Below are positions 38,489 to 46,928 of a stretch of DNA of 64,000 bases, in pieces. How positions within the stretch are numbered: position 1 is the stretch's first letter; every line of letters starts with the position of its first letter. The notes beneath the pieces were generated by a model. It did no database searches, was not told the origin of the DNA, and worked only from the letters and a program-made list of their open reading frames with translations. A program made the position numbers and the translations under genes. Source of the stretch: Siderastrea radians (lineage: Eukaryota > Cnidaria > Anthozoa > Scleractinia > Rhizangiidae); NCBI GenBank assembly GCA_964017195.1, contig OZ024888.1, forward strand, positions 16,235,701 through 16,299,700, written 5' to 3'.

Positions 38489-38607
38489 AGTTCCTTGCAT
38501 ATCTTAGGGGCCGTTTACATGGAAGGAGGGTAACCCTCATAAGAGGGTTACCCTCCTAGAAGGGTTACCTTTTTCTATTGTATTCCAGGTTCCTTGCATA
38601 TCTTAGG
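38489..38607. mobile_element. Small palindromic insertion flanked by a long direct repeat
   Basis: GTTCCTTGCATATCTTAGG occurs at 38490-38508 and again at 38589-38607. Between the copies is a perfect 15-bp-arm hairpin (AGGAGGGTAACCCTC, 38524-38538, and its complement 38543-38557). This looks like a MITE fragment with an unusually long flanking duplication. Confidence 0.55.
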
Positions 38608-38944
38608 AAACAACATAATACGTTGCATAGGCCTTGAGCTACTGACTATCGTGGTTGCTCCCTTTTGAAAATCCGATTGAAATTACCAACACGGCTAACC
38701 ACTTTACTAACTCTTTACATGAGTTAACAACGGATCCGTTCCTCGCTTTAATTGTTCTCAGAAATTATTCGTGATGGTTGGCAAATAATTTTTTTAGCTA
38801 CACCATTTGGAAATAATGACTGTGTATGCCTATTTCCTTGGAAACTCAATCTCTGTGGGAAACATGCTTATGTTAGATTTGGTGGGAAATATGTTAAGTG
38901 TGAGATGTGTTAGGCAAACACTGAGTATCAACAGAGGGGTATAC

Positions 38945-39611
38945 TGCGCTAAGCAACCCAAGATTAGCGTTAATTTTTATTCTTAACTATGTGTTTTTAC
39001 TCTGCCTTACTTTGAATGCTTTTAAACTGTAACTAAACGTGTTTATGACATTTTTTTATTTCTCTTATTGAATATAAATGCCACTATCGCAATCACAATT
39101 TAACATCAACTCTATCATGTCTTACATGTAATAATAAACAAATCTGAATTAAAAAAGTCGAATAAACGGTCTGTAGAAACAATTCTAGCCTCCTAATTTT
39201 TCTCAGCGATGCACCCCGTGCATTTCTTATGTTTTGGTTTTAAATCCTTTCCCGGAAAGGCGTCCCAACCAAATATCCTCAGTCTTTCTGATTGCGCAGT
39301 TTTTGACGTCACGGCAATAAGCACCGAAGGAAAATCGATATCCAATTTTTTTCCGTTAATATCAGGATGCCAATTAGACTAGTTTAAACAAATTACAGAA
39401 ACAAATTACAATAAAACTCACTAAAACGTTCGTTAAAACTCATTAGTTAACATTAGTTAACTTTCAACCCCGCATGCAGGAAGAAAAAATCCTATTGCTT
39501 TCCATTCAACGAGAGATTTCAGAAAGTCCCGCCAAACAATCCCATGGTTGTTAGGGCGCCCTCTCTCACCCCAGGACGCAAACATTGAGTTTGTTGACGT
39601 GTTGACCCAAG
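38945..39611. repeat. Dispersed host repeat, copy B, left part
   Basis: Homologous to 15825-16517 of copy A. It stops exactly at the first base of the Polinton; the GACCCA at 39606-39611 is the left target duplication. Confidence 0.88.
39606..39611. repeat. Polinton target-site duplication, left (GACCCA)
   Basis: Identical to 57664-57669. The single-copy equivalent in copy A is AACCCA near 16512. Six bp is the usual Polinton duplication length. Confidence 0.93.
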
Positions 39612-40124
39612 TAGTTATATAGTTGGGGGTACCAGCGCATTTTTTTCAAAATGCTCTGGAAACCAAACCCAACTATGAAACTACTTTCCATTTGATGGAA
39701 TCTATATATGTTTCCATATCATGGAAATCTATATGTTTTTTATTTCATATGACTCGAACGCATTTTTCCATTTGATGGAATCTGTATGTTTTTATTTCAT
39801 GGAAATCTATATGTTTTTATTTCATGGAAATCTATATGTTTTTATTTCATGGAATCTATATGTTTTATTTTCATGGAAATCTATATGTTTTTATTTCATG
39901 GAAATCTATATGTTTTATTTTCATGGAATCTATATGTTTTTATTTCATGGAAATCTATATGTTTTTATTTCATGGAAATCTATATGTTTTATTTTCTGGA
40001 ATCTATATGTTTTTATAGATATGACATAAACGCATTTCTCCATTGCGTGACTCCCAAATACAGGAAGTCTTAAAATTCTCGGAAAAACAGAAAGTTTTAA
40101 AATTCTCAGAAAAACAGGAAGTCT
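39612..40124 (+). repeat. Polinton left terminal inverted repeat
   Basis: About 513 bp. The outermost ~110 bp are nearly identical to the right end. The middle is a length-variable ATGGAAATCTATATG minisatellite. The inner part (GACATAAACGCATTTCTCCA, then AAATACAGGAAGTCTTAA) is again shared with the right end. PolB-primed replication would start at these ends. Confidence 0.9.
39721..40015 (+). repeat. Minisatellite inside left TIR (~25 bp unit)
   Basis: About eleven copies of a unit like TCATGGAAATCTATATGTTT, in 24-26 bp variants. Reading frames here in three registers are repeat artefacts. The right TIR holds only about half as many units. Confidence 0.9.
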
Positions 40125-40130
40125 ATTATT

Positions 40131-40166
40131 TAAACCACAAAGCGCCACAGCTGTGGTGTGACGTCA
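40131..40166 (+). promoter_or_regulatory. Left sub-terminal CRE/E-box palindrome block
   Basis: It contains CCACAGCTGTGG, a perfect palindrome with a CAGCTG E-box core, and TGACGTCA, the consensus CRE/ATF site. It lies 43 bp upstream of the VLTF3-like gene. The inverse of the same 36 bp block is at 56295-56330. Binding by host factors is inference. Confidence 0.55.
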
Positions 40167-40208
40167 TATTGTAAGTACATAAAATAATATCTCATCTAAT
40201 GGTATAGA

Positions 40209-40784
40209 ATGAATTGTAATATAGATTTACATAATGAACTTTCAGATAGTGGAGAAATTTCCTGTCCTTTCTGTGACCAAAATTTGGATTCTAATGAAAA
40301 ACCAAAAGATTGTTTAGTAAAATATGATTTATGCTGTGATTGTCAGGATATTATTAACGACAATGGGATGTTAGTATGCAAGAGTTGTGGTGTTGTTCAA
40401 GGGTATAATTTTGTGAAAGAGTATGTTGATTTTTATGATAATAGACATAAATTTATAAGAAAATCTGTATACCATCGAGAGTACCACATCAACAACATAT
40501 TACTCGATATTGAAGAAAAATATCATATGAAAATATCAAACTATCAAAAAAATAAGATTGATACGATATTTGTTGAGATAGGTAAGATTCTTAATGAAGT
40601 TAATGGTACAAGGAAAAGGATGATTAGCGTTAATTTCATTATGAGAAGGATATTCAAGATGATGGGAATACCTTACAATCAAATTCCAATTAGTAAATCG
40701 AAAAAAACATTAGCTTTTTACGATCAATATTGGAAGCACATTATGTTATTGATTGGTGATAAAATAAAATCTATTGTTCGATGA
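40209..40784 (+). CDS. VLTF3-like viral late transcription factor
   Basis: 191 aa. Two zinc-ribbon-type knuckles are present: CPFCDQNL near residue 20, and CCDCQD with CKSCGVVQ near residues 42-62. After these comes the family-typical DFYDNRHKFIRKSVYHREYH segment and a helical C-terminal half. This is the layout of poxvirus VLTF3-like proteins found across nucleocytoplasmic viruses and some Polinton-like viruses, which direct RNA polymerase to late promoters. It is the leftmost gene, transcribed inward from the left end and overlapping the 3' end of the convergent gene at 40771 by 14 bp. The shared TCTAA-type motif ahead of the late genes is a candidate target. Start: ATG at 40209, preceded by CATCTAATGG. 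Length is close to other short family members. Confidence 0.75.
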   Translation: MNCNIDLHNELSDSGEISCPFCDQNLDSNEKPKDCLVKYDLCCDCQDIINDNGMLVCKSCGVVQGYNFVKEYVDFYDNRHKFIRKSVYHREYHINNILLDIEEKYHMKISNYQKNKIDTIFVEIGKILNEVNGTRKRMISVNFIMRRIFKMMGIPYNQIPISKSKKTLAFYDQYWKHIMLLIGDKIKSIVR

Positions 40785-41256
40785 ACAACTTATTATATTT
40801 CTTTTCAAATTTGTCAGTTAATGGACACATATCAATGATTATTTCATCGAGAACCTTGACATAATCAATAAATTCTTTGCCATTATACTCCAGTCCTCTC
40901 ATAAAGGACCGCAAATCGGTTAAAACCTTTTCGTACGAGGTGTATGCAAATTTACACATCTCAATCTTCCTTTTGAAATTTTTAGCCTCAGAATATGTTT
41001 TAAGCAAGAGCCCAGAACCAGATATTGTTCCAAGAACAATGGGATTCAATGTTACACCACCTGCAACTGTCCCTGTTACTACCAATAAAACAGATCCAAT
41101 ATTACATGCAAGTTCTGCTTTTTTGAAATATTTAAAAGTCATTTTGAAAAGCCAATATTTTTTATGATAGAATTTGTACAATGCTTTCAACTCAGATATT
41201 TGATCTTCCGTTAAATTTTCTGAAACATGGTTCCAATTGAATATATTGTTTGTCAT
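40771..41256 (-). CDS. Putative membrane protein with a hydrophobic hairpin
   Basis: 161 aa with a true ATG. A central stretch (about residues 49-84) has two hydrophobic segments, NIGSVLLVVTGTVAGGV and PIVLGTISGSGLLL, separated by a turn, flanked by charged helices (KMTFKYFKKAE, and KNFKRKIEMCKF). This suggests a two-pass or hairpin membrane protein with both ends on the same side. I do not recognise a family. Position beside the fibre and ATPase genes, all leftward, suggests a virion or assembly role. Its 3' end overlaps the VLTF3-like gene by 14 bp. Confidence 0.65.
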   Translation of the reverse strand: MTNNIFNWNHVSENLTEDQISELKALYKFYHKKYWLFKMTFKYFKKAELACNIGSVLLVVTGTVAGGVTLNPIVLGTISGSGLLLKTYSEAKNFKRKIEMCKFAYTSYEKVLTDLRSFMRGLEYNGKEFIDYVKVLDEIIIDMCPLTDKFEKKYNKLFIEQ

Positions 41257-41265
41257 ATTATATGG

Positions 41266-41379
41266 TCACATTTTTTTCTTTTTGAATGACTCTTTAATAT
41301 TGGAGTATAATGTTCTGATGTTTTTTATCAATCTTTCTATGCTTTCGAGAATTTCATTAATTAAAATAGCTGTTCTCAT
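41266..41379 (-). CDS. Small conserved-promoter ORF, 37 aa
   Basis: ATG at 41379, stop TGA at 41266-41268. The peptide is charged and helical (RTAILINEILESIERLIKN, then a lysine-rich end). Alone it would be too short to call, but it is preceded by AATCTAACTAATATATATG, the best copy of the late-gene promoter motif in the element, with the final ATG as start. It lies between the membrane protein and fibre genes on the same strand. Function unknown. Confidence 0.5.
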   Translation of the reverse strand: MRTAILINEILESIERLIKNIRTLYSNIKESFKKKKM

Positions 41380-41520
41380 ATATATTAGTTAGATTGTTCA
41401 TTATCTTCTTCTTCGGAATCCTCATTATTTCTTTTGGGATAATAATATATTCTAAAAAGCATTCCATGCTCCAATCAGATGGATATCCTGCATTGTGCTA
41501 TATAATAAATGTAAAAATGT

Positions 41521-43272
41521 TTATGGCACTCTATATTCAATCAATAGTAATGTTTCCTCATTTGATACACCCGAAGCCAATTCCACAGCCATAAGACCAA
41601 ACGCCAGTACTAAATTAATACTTATTGTCTGTAATTGAGTTGTTTCGGTTGAAGTGTAAGTGATTGATTGAGTTAAATGAATACTGTGTTTTACTTTTAA
41701 AGAAATAGGCGTATATTGTTTTTTGAGGTTGAAATAGAGCGCTTTTATAGTTAATATGTGGCTATAATTTGGAATGATTAATTTATCCCAACCATTTAAA
41801 TAAAATTTGCGCCCATTTTTGGTATTTAAACGACCATGTATATAATGAACAGAACCACTCAAATGGTGTCCGTTTAAAGACAAATCTGTTTCCATTACCA
41901 TTTTTCCATTTTCAATAACAAAAGCGGTGTCATAGACACTTGGATCAACATTTGAAATTGTTTCTTTAACACCATAAACAATTAGATGACCAATTGTTAA
42001 AAATGATGGATTACTAACTGTACCATGCAGGTCGAGATATATGTATTGCGGGGGTGAGCTACCCCATCTGTGAAAATTGATGACTGTTTTGGTGTACTTT
42101 TCGAATGTTTTTGTTGCATAATTAGAAATTGAAATCGTCGTAGCTTGCACTGTCACACTTATCTCGTTCATTTCCGGCGGAAACCATTCTACAACCATAG
42201 TATAGTAACCAACCGGAAGTTCATATAGGTTGAAACCGAGGCGTGACTGGTACTGGTTGGGCGAGCCTTTTTCAAACAAGAGTTTAAGTTGGTAAGCTTT
42301 TTTATTAATTTGATGTGGAGAATTGGAAAAATCAACAATACCCAAAACCTCGATATTGTTTTCACTCGAAGATTCATCAGTGTCTTCCATCAAATATCTG
42401 AAGGCGTCTCGTTTTTGACCTGAGTTATTGATCTGAGATTCACGAATTTTTTGAGTGACAAGATTTCTCAAATCTTTTATTTCCTCTTGCACAAAATCAA
42501 CATTAACTGCGGATTTAGAATCTCTGTAATCGGTTTGTAAGTTAATAATTTTATTGTTATTTAAATTCAAGTTTCCAGTCATATTGTTAGTGCCATCAAC
42601 TTTGAGAAACTTTTTTTGTGTCATGTCATCAATTCTGTTGTTAACAAACTCGACACATGCGGCGTCTCTTTGGTTTGATGGAAGATCAAGATTGATAATC
42701 GAATTATTTTTCATATCAATGTCAGCTTCTTTATCCAATTTTTTCACAAGCTGATTATCGACGTACTTTTTGTTTGTGGCTTGATCTGCCTGTACTGGGT
42801 CTTTTACGTTGTAGATTGTATTATTGTTCATATCAATGCTTGCTTCCATTTTTCCGCCTTCCTTTTTTGAAAGAAAGATATTTCTCGTGTCCTGATAGTT
42901 TATTACCTTTGTCAGATCACCGTGGACAGGATAAGGGTTGCTTTTTAATCGCAAAATATCGTACTTATTTTGCATGTCAATATTAGCAGAACCGCTGGCA
43001 CTACCCTGAGGTCCACGATCACCTTTGTCGCCTTTGTCACCTTTGTCGCCTTTTAGGCCCTGGGGTCCTTGTGGCCCTTTATCACCTTTTGAACCCTTAT
43101 CGCCTTTATCACCTTTATCACCTTTATCACCTTTATCGCCTTTAGGACCAGGTAACCCAGGCAACCCTCTAGGGCCTATCTGACCTTGTCCGTGAAGATC
43201 GTCGTGATTAAGGATACCGTTAGTATAACTCATATAATATTGGTTATATTCTTTCATTGAAATTTTTTGCAT
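41521..43272 (-). CDS. Fibre-like protein: collagen shaft plus tail-fibre-type repeats
   Basis: 583 aa. Residues about 28-91 are an uninterrupted Gly-X-Y run rich in GDK/GPQ triplets, a collagen-like triple helix. Three following repeats (about 145-280) have the pattern DMxNNxIxNL...A...(K)YV/FV, such as NNNTIYNVKDPVQADQATN. That pattern recurs in phage tail fibre and collar proteins and trimeric adhesins. The C-terminal 270 residues are beta-rich and probably form the head. It likely forms a trimeric surface spike for attachment; this is inference. The ATG at 43272 lies inside the 3' end of the ATPase gene (29-bp overlap); the ATG at 43254 is an alternative. Confidence 0.75.
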   Translation of the reverse strand: MQKISMKEYNQYYMSYTNGILNHDDLHGQGQIGPRGLPGLPGPKGDKGDKGDKGDKGDKGSKGDKGPQGPQGLKGDKGDKGDKGDRGPQGSASGSANIDMQNKYDILRLKSNPYPVHGDLTKVINYQDTRNIFLSKKEGGKMEASIDMNNNTIYNVKDPVQADQATNKKYVDNQLVKKLDKEADIDMKNNSIINLDLPSNQRDAACVEFVNNRIDDMTQKKFLKVDGTNNMTGNLNLNNNKIINLQTDYRDSKSAVNVDFVQEEIKDLRNLVTQKIRESQINNSGQKRDAFRYLMEDTDESSSENNIEVLGIVDFSNSPHQINKKAYQLKLLFEKGSPNQYQSRLGFNLYELPVGYYTMVVEWFPPEMNEISVTVQATTISISNYATKTFEKYTKTVINFHRWGSSPPQYIYLDLHGTVSNPSFLTIGHLIVYGVKETISNVDPSVYDTAFVIENGKMVMETDLSLNGHHLSGSVHYIHGRLNTKNGRKFYLNGWDKLIIPNYSHILTIKALYFNLKKQYTPISLKVKHSIHLTQSITYTSTETTQLQTISINLVLAFGLMAVELASGVSNEETLLLIEYRVP

Positions 43273-43885
43273 TGAATTTTCTTATTTTATCAACATACAG
43301 AAAACTGAATGGGTCTTTAGTAGCCTTTTGGTAATCCTGTTTGTTAACACCCAATTCTCTACAAATCATTGATATTTCATTTCTTGATGGGAAATCGAAT
43401 ATACAATAATGTGAACTATTCAGTCTTATTGTTTTATCGGTTCCGTAATAGCTTTGACTTAAATATATACAACAACAATTTTTGTTTCTTGAATTGGTGA
43501 AGTAGTCTCGTATCCGTTCGTCATTTTTCTTACCTGTATTTAAATAGTCATCAAATATGATCAATTTTTGGTTTTCATCAGACAAATCTGTCAAAGGGAT
43601 GATTTCATCGTTACTTGCTTCTATCACATCATAACCAACCTCTTTTGATATTGGTTCAAGAGATTTCAAAAGATGCTTATATTTGCTTTGTTGGAGATTA
43701 CGAGCGTAAAGATATATCTTATCAAAATAGAGAAGCCTATATATCATATCAAGCAAAAGGTTAGTTTTACCACCACCAGAGGGAGCACAAATAAGCATCC
43801 TGAAACATCGGTTTGGCATGAAATTCTTTAATTGAACAAAATCGTTATTTTCATCATCTTGAAAATCGTAATTTTGAATCTTCAT
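43244..43885 (-). CDS. A32-like DNA packaging ATPase (FtsK/HerA superfamily)
   Basis: 213 aa. Walker A is APSGGGKT at residues 34-41, and Walker B is KLIIFDD ending at residues 112-113. A YLSQSYYG segment at the sensor position follows. Size and motif spacing fit Polinton, virophage and poxvirus A32 packaging ATPases, which pump the genome into the capsid. It is divergently transcribed from the PPxY virion protein across a 127-bp promoter region and overlaps the fibre gene downstream. Apparently intact. Confidence 0.93.
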   Translation of the reverse strand: MKIQNYDFQDDENNDFVQLKNFMPNRCFRMLICAPSGGGKTNLLLDMIYRLLYFDKIYLYARNLQQSKYKHLLKSLEPISKEVGYDVIEASNDEIIPLTDLSDENQKLIIFDDYLNTGKKNDERIRDYFTNSRNKNCCCIYLSQSYYGTDKTIRLNSSHYCIFDFPSRNEISMICRELGVNKQDYQKATKDPFSFLYVDKIRKFNAKNFNERI

Positions 43886-44012
43886 ATGATATTATGTTAT
43901 ACAACTTTATAGCATGGCGACACGCTATGCGAAACGCTATGCGAGCGTTTTTATATATGATAACCCTAATTTTTCCAAACAAAATACGAAATTTTATATA
44001 AACTAATGATAT
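43886..44012. promoter_or_regulatory. Divergent promoter region between ATPase and PPxY gene
   Basis: 127 bp. It contains two near-identical CGCTATGCGA blocks (43921-43950), a TTTTTATATATGATAA segment, and AT-rich motifs abutting both ATGs (minus AATATCATATG, plus AAACTAATGATATATG). It serves both directions. Confidence 0.55.
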
Positions 44013-45041
44013 ATGAGTTTACTCAAATTGAAAGAAATGGCTGAGAAACGATCTGAGCTTGGTAAAAAGATTAACACAGTAAGAGAGATAATAAAACAAA
44101 AAACGATATCTGATCAAATAGGTGAAGTTGAGGGAGAAAAACTATTCAGGCCTATCACTTCCGAATTAAGGGAAATAGCAGCTCCAAAAAAAATACCATT
44201 AAGAAGATTACCAAAGAAAAAGGGACCTGTTCCAGATTATGGAATAGCTATTGAGGATGAAGTGCCTGATTATGGATTGGAAGATCTATTTGATGATGAA
44301 GTGCCTGATTATGGATTTGAAGATCTATTTGGTGATCAAGTTCTACCACAAAATGACAAACAATTGGTTCCAAAACCTCCAAGTTATGAAGATGTCCTTA
44401 AGGATTTAGCATCAGGTGAAAAACAAATGTATATCAATCCAGAATTCATGTATGAACCTGAATATCTTCCCCCTAAATACGAAGAAGAAGTGCCAGATTA
44501 TGAAATTCTTGAAGAGGATCGAATAAATCAAACTTTAGATGAACTTCAAATTCCTAACTATGATGATATAGAATCACGACTTCAAGAAGAAGAAATGAAT
44601 GACCAAAAAAGGAAATCTTATCTGAACAAAATCTTGAAAGATGCTAAAACTAAAAAGAAACAACTCCCTGGGTTTTTGTCTGATATCAGTAAAAAATTAA
44701 AAAGTGGTTTAATGACTGAAGCTGGGGCTCAATATCGAAGAAAGATCATTAGTGATAGGAAGAAGGTTCTAAATGATTATATCGATTACAACAATCAAAA
44801 ATTAAAAAATATTAAAGAATCTGGTTTGAAGAAAAAAACAAAAAGAGGTGGACAAGCCCAGTTTTTCAACAATCCAACAGAAATGATTAAAAAACTTGAA
44901 CTGATCATTGGATCAAGGGTTGCAGGTAATAATAGCATAGAGCTAAGAAACACAGGTGTTGCACTTCTCGACATCTTGTTGAAAAACTCTATTTTGAACA
45001 GGCCGCAATATAACAAAATATACAAAAAATATTTTATCTAA
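44013..45041 (+). CDS. PPxY-containing virion protein (pVI-like role suspected)
   Basis: 342 aa. The N-terminal half is acidic and repetitive, with VPDYG at residues 73-77, 84-88 and 97-101 and VPDY at 160-163. PPSY (122-125) and PPKY (153-156) are canonical PPxY motifs, the class that recruits NEDD4-family ubiquitin ligases; adenovirus protein VI also carries PPSY. The C-terminal third is basic, has a KRGGQ site resembling protease cleavage sites elsewhere in this element, and ends in a helical block (QFFNNPTEMIKKLELIIGSR onward) that looks conserved. The stop codon TAA forms part of the next gene's TCTAA promoter motif. The specific role is inference; a virion-internal or assembly protein is most likely. 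Confidence 0.65.
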   Translation: MSLLKLKEMAEKRSELGKKINTVREIIKQKTISDQIGEVEGEKLFRPITSELREIAAPKKIPLRRLPKKKGPVPDYGIAIEDEVPDYGLEDLFDDEVPDYGFEDLFGDQVLPQNDKQLVPKPPSYEDVLKDLASGEKQMYINPEFMYEPEYLPPKYEEEVPDYEILEEDRINQTLDELQIPNYDDIESRLQEEEMNDQKRKSYLNKILKDAKTKKKQLPGFLSDISKKLKSGLMTEAGAQYRRKIISDRKKVLNDYIDYNNQKLKNIKESGLKKKTKRGGQAQFFNNPTEMIKKLELIIGSRVAGNNSIELRNTGVALLDILLKNSILNRPQYNKIYKKYFI

Positions 45042-45052
45042 ACTAATCATAT

Positions 45053-45814
45053 ATGGATAGACAACTTATCTTATCATCCCATTCAGTCAAAAACAAAAAT
45101 GGTAATAAACCTAGTGATTTCATAATCAAATACACCAATCCGATAATTCTCGATCCGAATCGAGAATATGAAATCGGCCTCAACCGAATCATTTCGATGT
45201 CATTTACTTGGTATAATGTGACAAAAGAACTCAATAATCAGAAAATAAGATATTCATCTGATAGTGGTACTAATTGGACAGAGTTGATATTAAATCCTGG
45301 TGTATGGAACTATGTCGATTTCAATAATTTTTTAAAGGAGAATACTAAAACAGGAACAGCTAACAATCCGTCATATTCGATCAGTCTCGAATTCGACGAT
45401 ACAATATTTTGCACAATAATAACGTTAGCTCAAAACTATCAATTAGATCTAACTCAGTCAGATTTCAATGATCTAATCGGTTTCAATAAACGGGTTTTAA
45501 CTAATGCTGAAAATGTTGGTGATCACATACCGAATTTGAGTCAAGACAGAGAAATCTTAAATATTCATAGTGACCTCATATCCGAAAGTCTAGTTGATGG
45601 TGATGCAACGGATATTATATATAGTTTCAGTACCTCAACTCTCACCCCAAGTTATAGTTTCACACAAGAGCCAAGACGAGTACAGTTCAATCCTGTCAAT
45701 AAAAATACGATTAATAAAATTCGGATTTATACCACCGATGGTAAACGAAGAATCATAGATCTTAATCATAGTGACACTTCATTCAGTTTGATTTTGAGAG
45801 AGAAGAGATATTAA
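45053..45814 (+). CDS. Penton-like minor capsid protein (single jelly roll)
   Basis: 253 aa, beta-rich throughout, beginning MDRQLILSSHSVKNKNG and with NPIILDPNREYEIGLNRI, a segment typical of Polinton minor capsid proteins, which fold as single jelly rolls and fill the fivefold vertices. It lies directly upstream of the pX-like and major capsid genes, the usual Polinton order. The ATG is embedded in ATCTAAACTAATCATATATG. Length fits the family and there are no breaks. Confidence 0.82.
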   Translation: MDRQLILSSHSVKNKNGNKPSDFIIKYTNPIILDPNREYEIGLNRIISMSFTWYNVTKELNNQKIRYSSDSGTNWTELILNPGVWNYVDFNNFLKENTKTGTANNPSYSISLEFDDTIFCTIITLAQNYQLDLTQSDFNDLIGFNKRVLTNAENVGDHIPNLSQDREILNIHSDLISESLVDGDATDIIYSFSTSTLTPSYSFTQEPRRVQFNPVNKNTINKIRIYTTDGKRRIIDLNHSDTSFSLILREKRY

Positions 45815-45832
45815 TATAACTAATAGTTATAT

Positions 45833-46198
45833 ATGTCATCACATGAATACAAGCGTATTTATCATCCAAAACTTGGACGATTTGTTTATGAACATAAAGG
45901 GTCTGGGATCATTGTTGATAACATTTTCAAACAATTAAAGAGTCTTACATCATCCGCTTTCAAAAAAGTTGCTAAACCAATAACGAAAAAAGCGCTTGAA
46001 TCTGGTATTTCACATGCTGGAGACAAACTGGGAAAAAGTGCTGTTGAAAAATCTGGTGATTTTATTATGAAAAAATTACACAGATCAACAAAACCATCAT
46101 TTACTAAAACCATGAAAACCACCAAACCAAAACAAGAAGAAGATTACAACACAATTCTGAATAGACTGATAAGTGGAAATGGTTTTTCAAAAAGGTGA
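45833..46198 (+). CDS. Small basic virion protein (pX-like)
   Basis: 121 aa, strongly basic. Residues about 23-90 are one or two amphipathic helices starting at GSGIIVDNIFKQLKS and running through AKPITKKALESG and GDKLGKSAVEKSGDF. The tail is KTTKPKQEE. Proteins of this kind between the minor and major capsid genes of adinto/Polinton viruses have been compared with adenovirus core protein X or the lytic helix of VI. The GSG before the first helix could be a processing site. A membrane- or DNA-binding role is inference. Confidence 0.6.
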   Translation: MSSHEYKRIYHPKLGRFVYEHKGSGIIVDNIFKQLKSLTSSAFKKVAKPITKKALESGISHAGDKLGKSAVEKSGDFIMKKLHRSTKPSFTKTMKTTKPKQEEDYNTILNRLISGNGFSKR

Positions 46199-46223
46199 AT
46201 TTTTATCTAAACTACTCATATAA

Positions 46224-46928
46224 ATGAGTTTCAGAACAGATGACAATCTGCAAAGATATGAATTCGTTCGTTTCCATTTGGATAATGTAATTGAACAGCC
46301 TGCTAACAATCAAAGCCAGAAAAAGACGGGTTATAGATTCACAATCAATGATCGATCGACGTTTTTTGATTTCTTCAATGGGTATTTCGAAGTAACCAAA
46401 GAGCTTCAAAAAAGGGCAGATGGTGCTGGATATGCTCAAGCAGATCGCATCACTATGATAAACGGATCTCACAGTCTAATCAGACATATGGTTATTAAAT
46501 CGTCTGGTAAAATAGTATACGAGAGTGATAATATACATAGAATTACGAATATTAAAAACTTACTCGAATACAGTGATGATTTTAGTAGATCTGTTGGAAA
46601 GAATTCGTTCTGGTATCTTGATACTGATGATACAACAGCAAATACAAACACAGGTTTCGAGGCCCGTCGTATTTTAACCCAAGCAGCACAAAACAATGGT
46701 GGTGGGGGAGCTAAGAGTATTAACGAGATGATTCAGTTGAACCGATACAGCTTTTTCCAAAAATTAGAAAAAAAAATGTTGCCCCCAATGCAACTCACAA
46801 TTGAACTTACACTTAAAGAAGACAGTGAAATGATTCACATGGCAAATGGCACAGACGCTGGTCGTGTTGTAGTAAAGAGATTGTATCTTTGGCTCGCTAG
46901 ATTAATCCCAAAAGACAGCATGTATTAA
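46224..46928 (+). CDS. Major capsid protein (double jelly roll), N-terminal part
   Basis: 234 aa, beginning MSFRTDDNLQRYEFVRFHLD. It is the first half of the Polinton hexon-like capsid protein, two beta-jelly-rolls that trimerise into hexagonal capsomers. The conserved FFQKLEKKMLPPMQLTIELTL lies near residue 190 and WLARLIPKDSMY at the end. There the frame meets TAA at 46926-46928, and the protein continues in the +1 frame downstream. A one-base gain near 46924-46927 is the simplest explanation; it is not in a long homopolymer. The ATG follows ATCTAAACTACTCATATAA. Confidence 0.88.
   Translation: MSFRTDDNLQRYEFVRFHLDNVIEQPANNQSQKKTGYRFTINDRSTFFDFFNGYFEVTKELQKRADGAGYAQADRITMINGSHSLIRHMVIKSSGKIVYESDNIHRITNIKNLLEYSDDFSRSVGKNSFWYLDTDDTTANTNTGFEARRILTQAAQNNGGGGAKSINEMIQLNRYSFFQKLEKKMLPPMQLTIELTLKEDSEMIHMANGTDAGRVVVKRLYLWLARLIPKDSMY

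Noticed and set aside
39721..40073. Three overlapping plus-strand frames rich in MEIYMFLFHG-type repeats
   Set aside because: They are translations of the 25-bp TIR minisatellite in all three registers.
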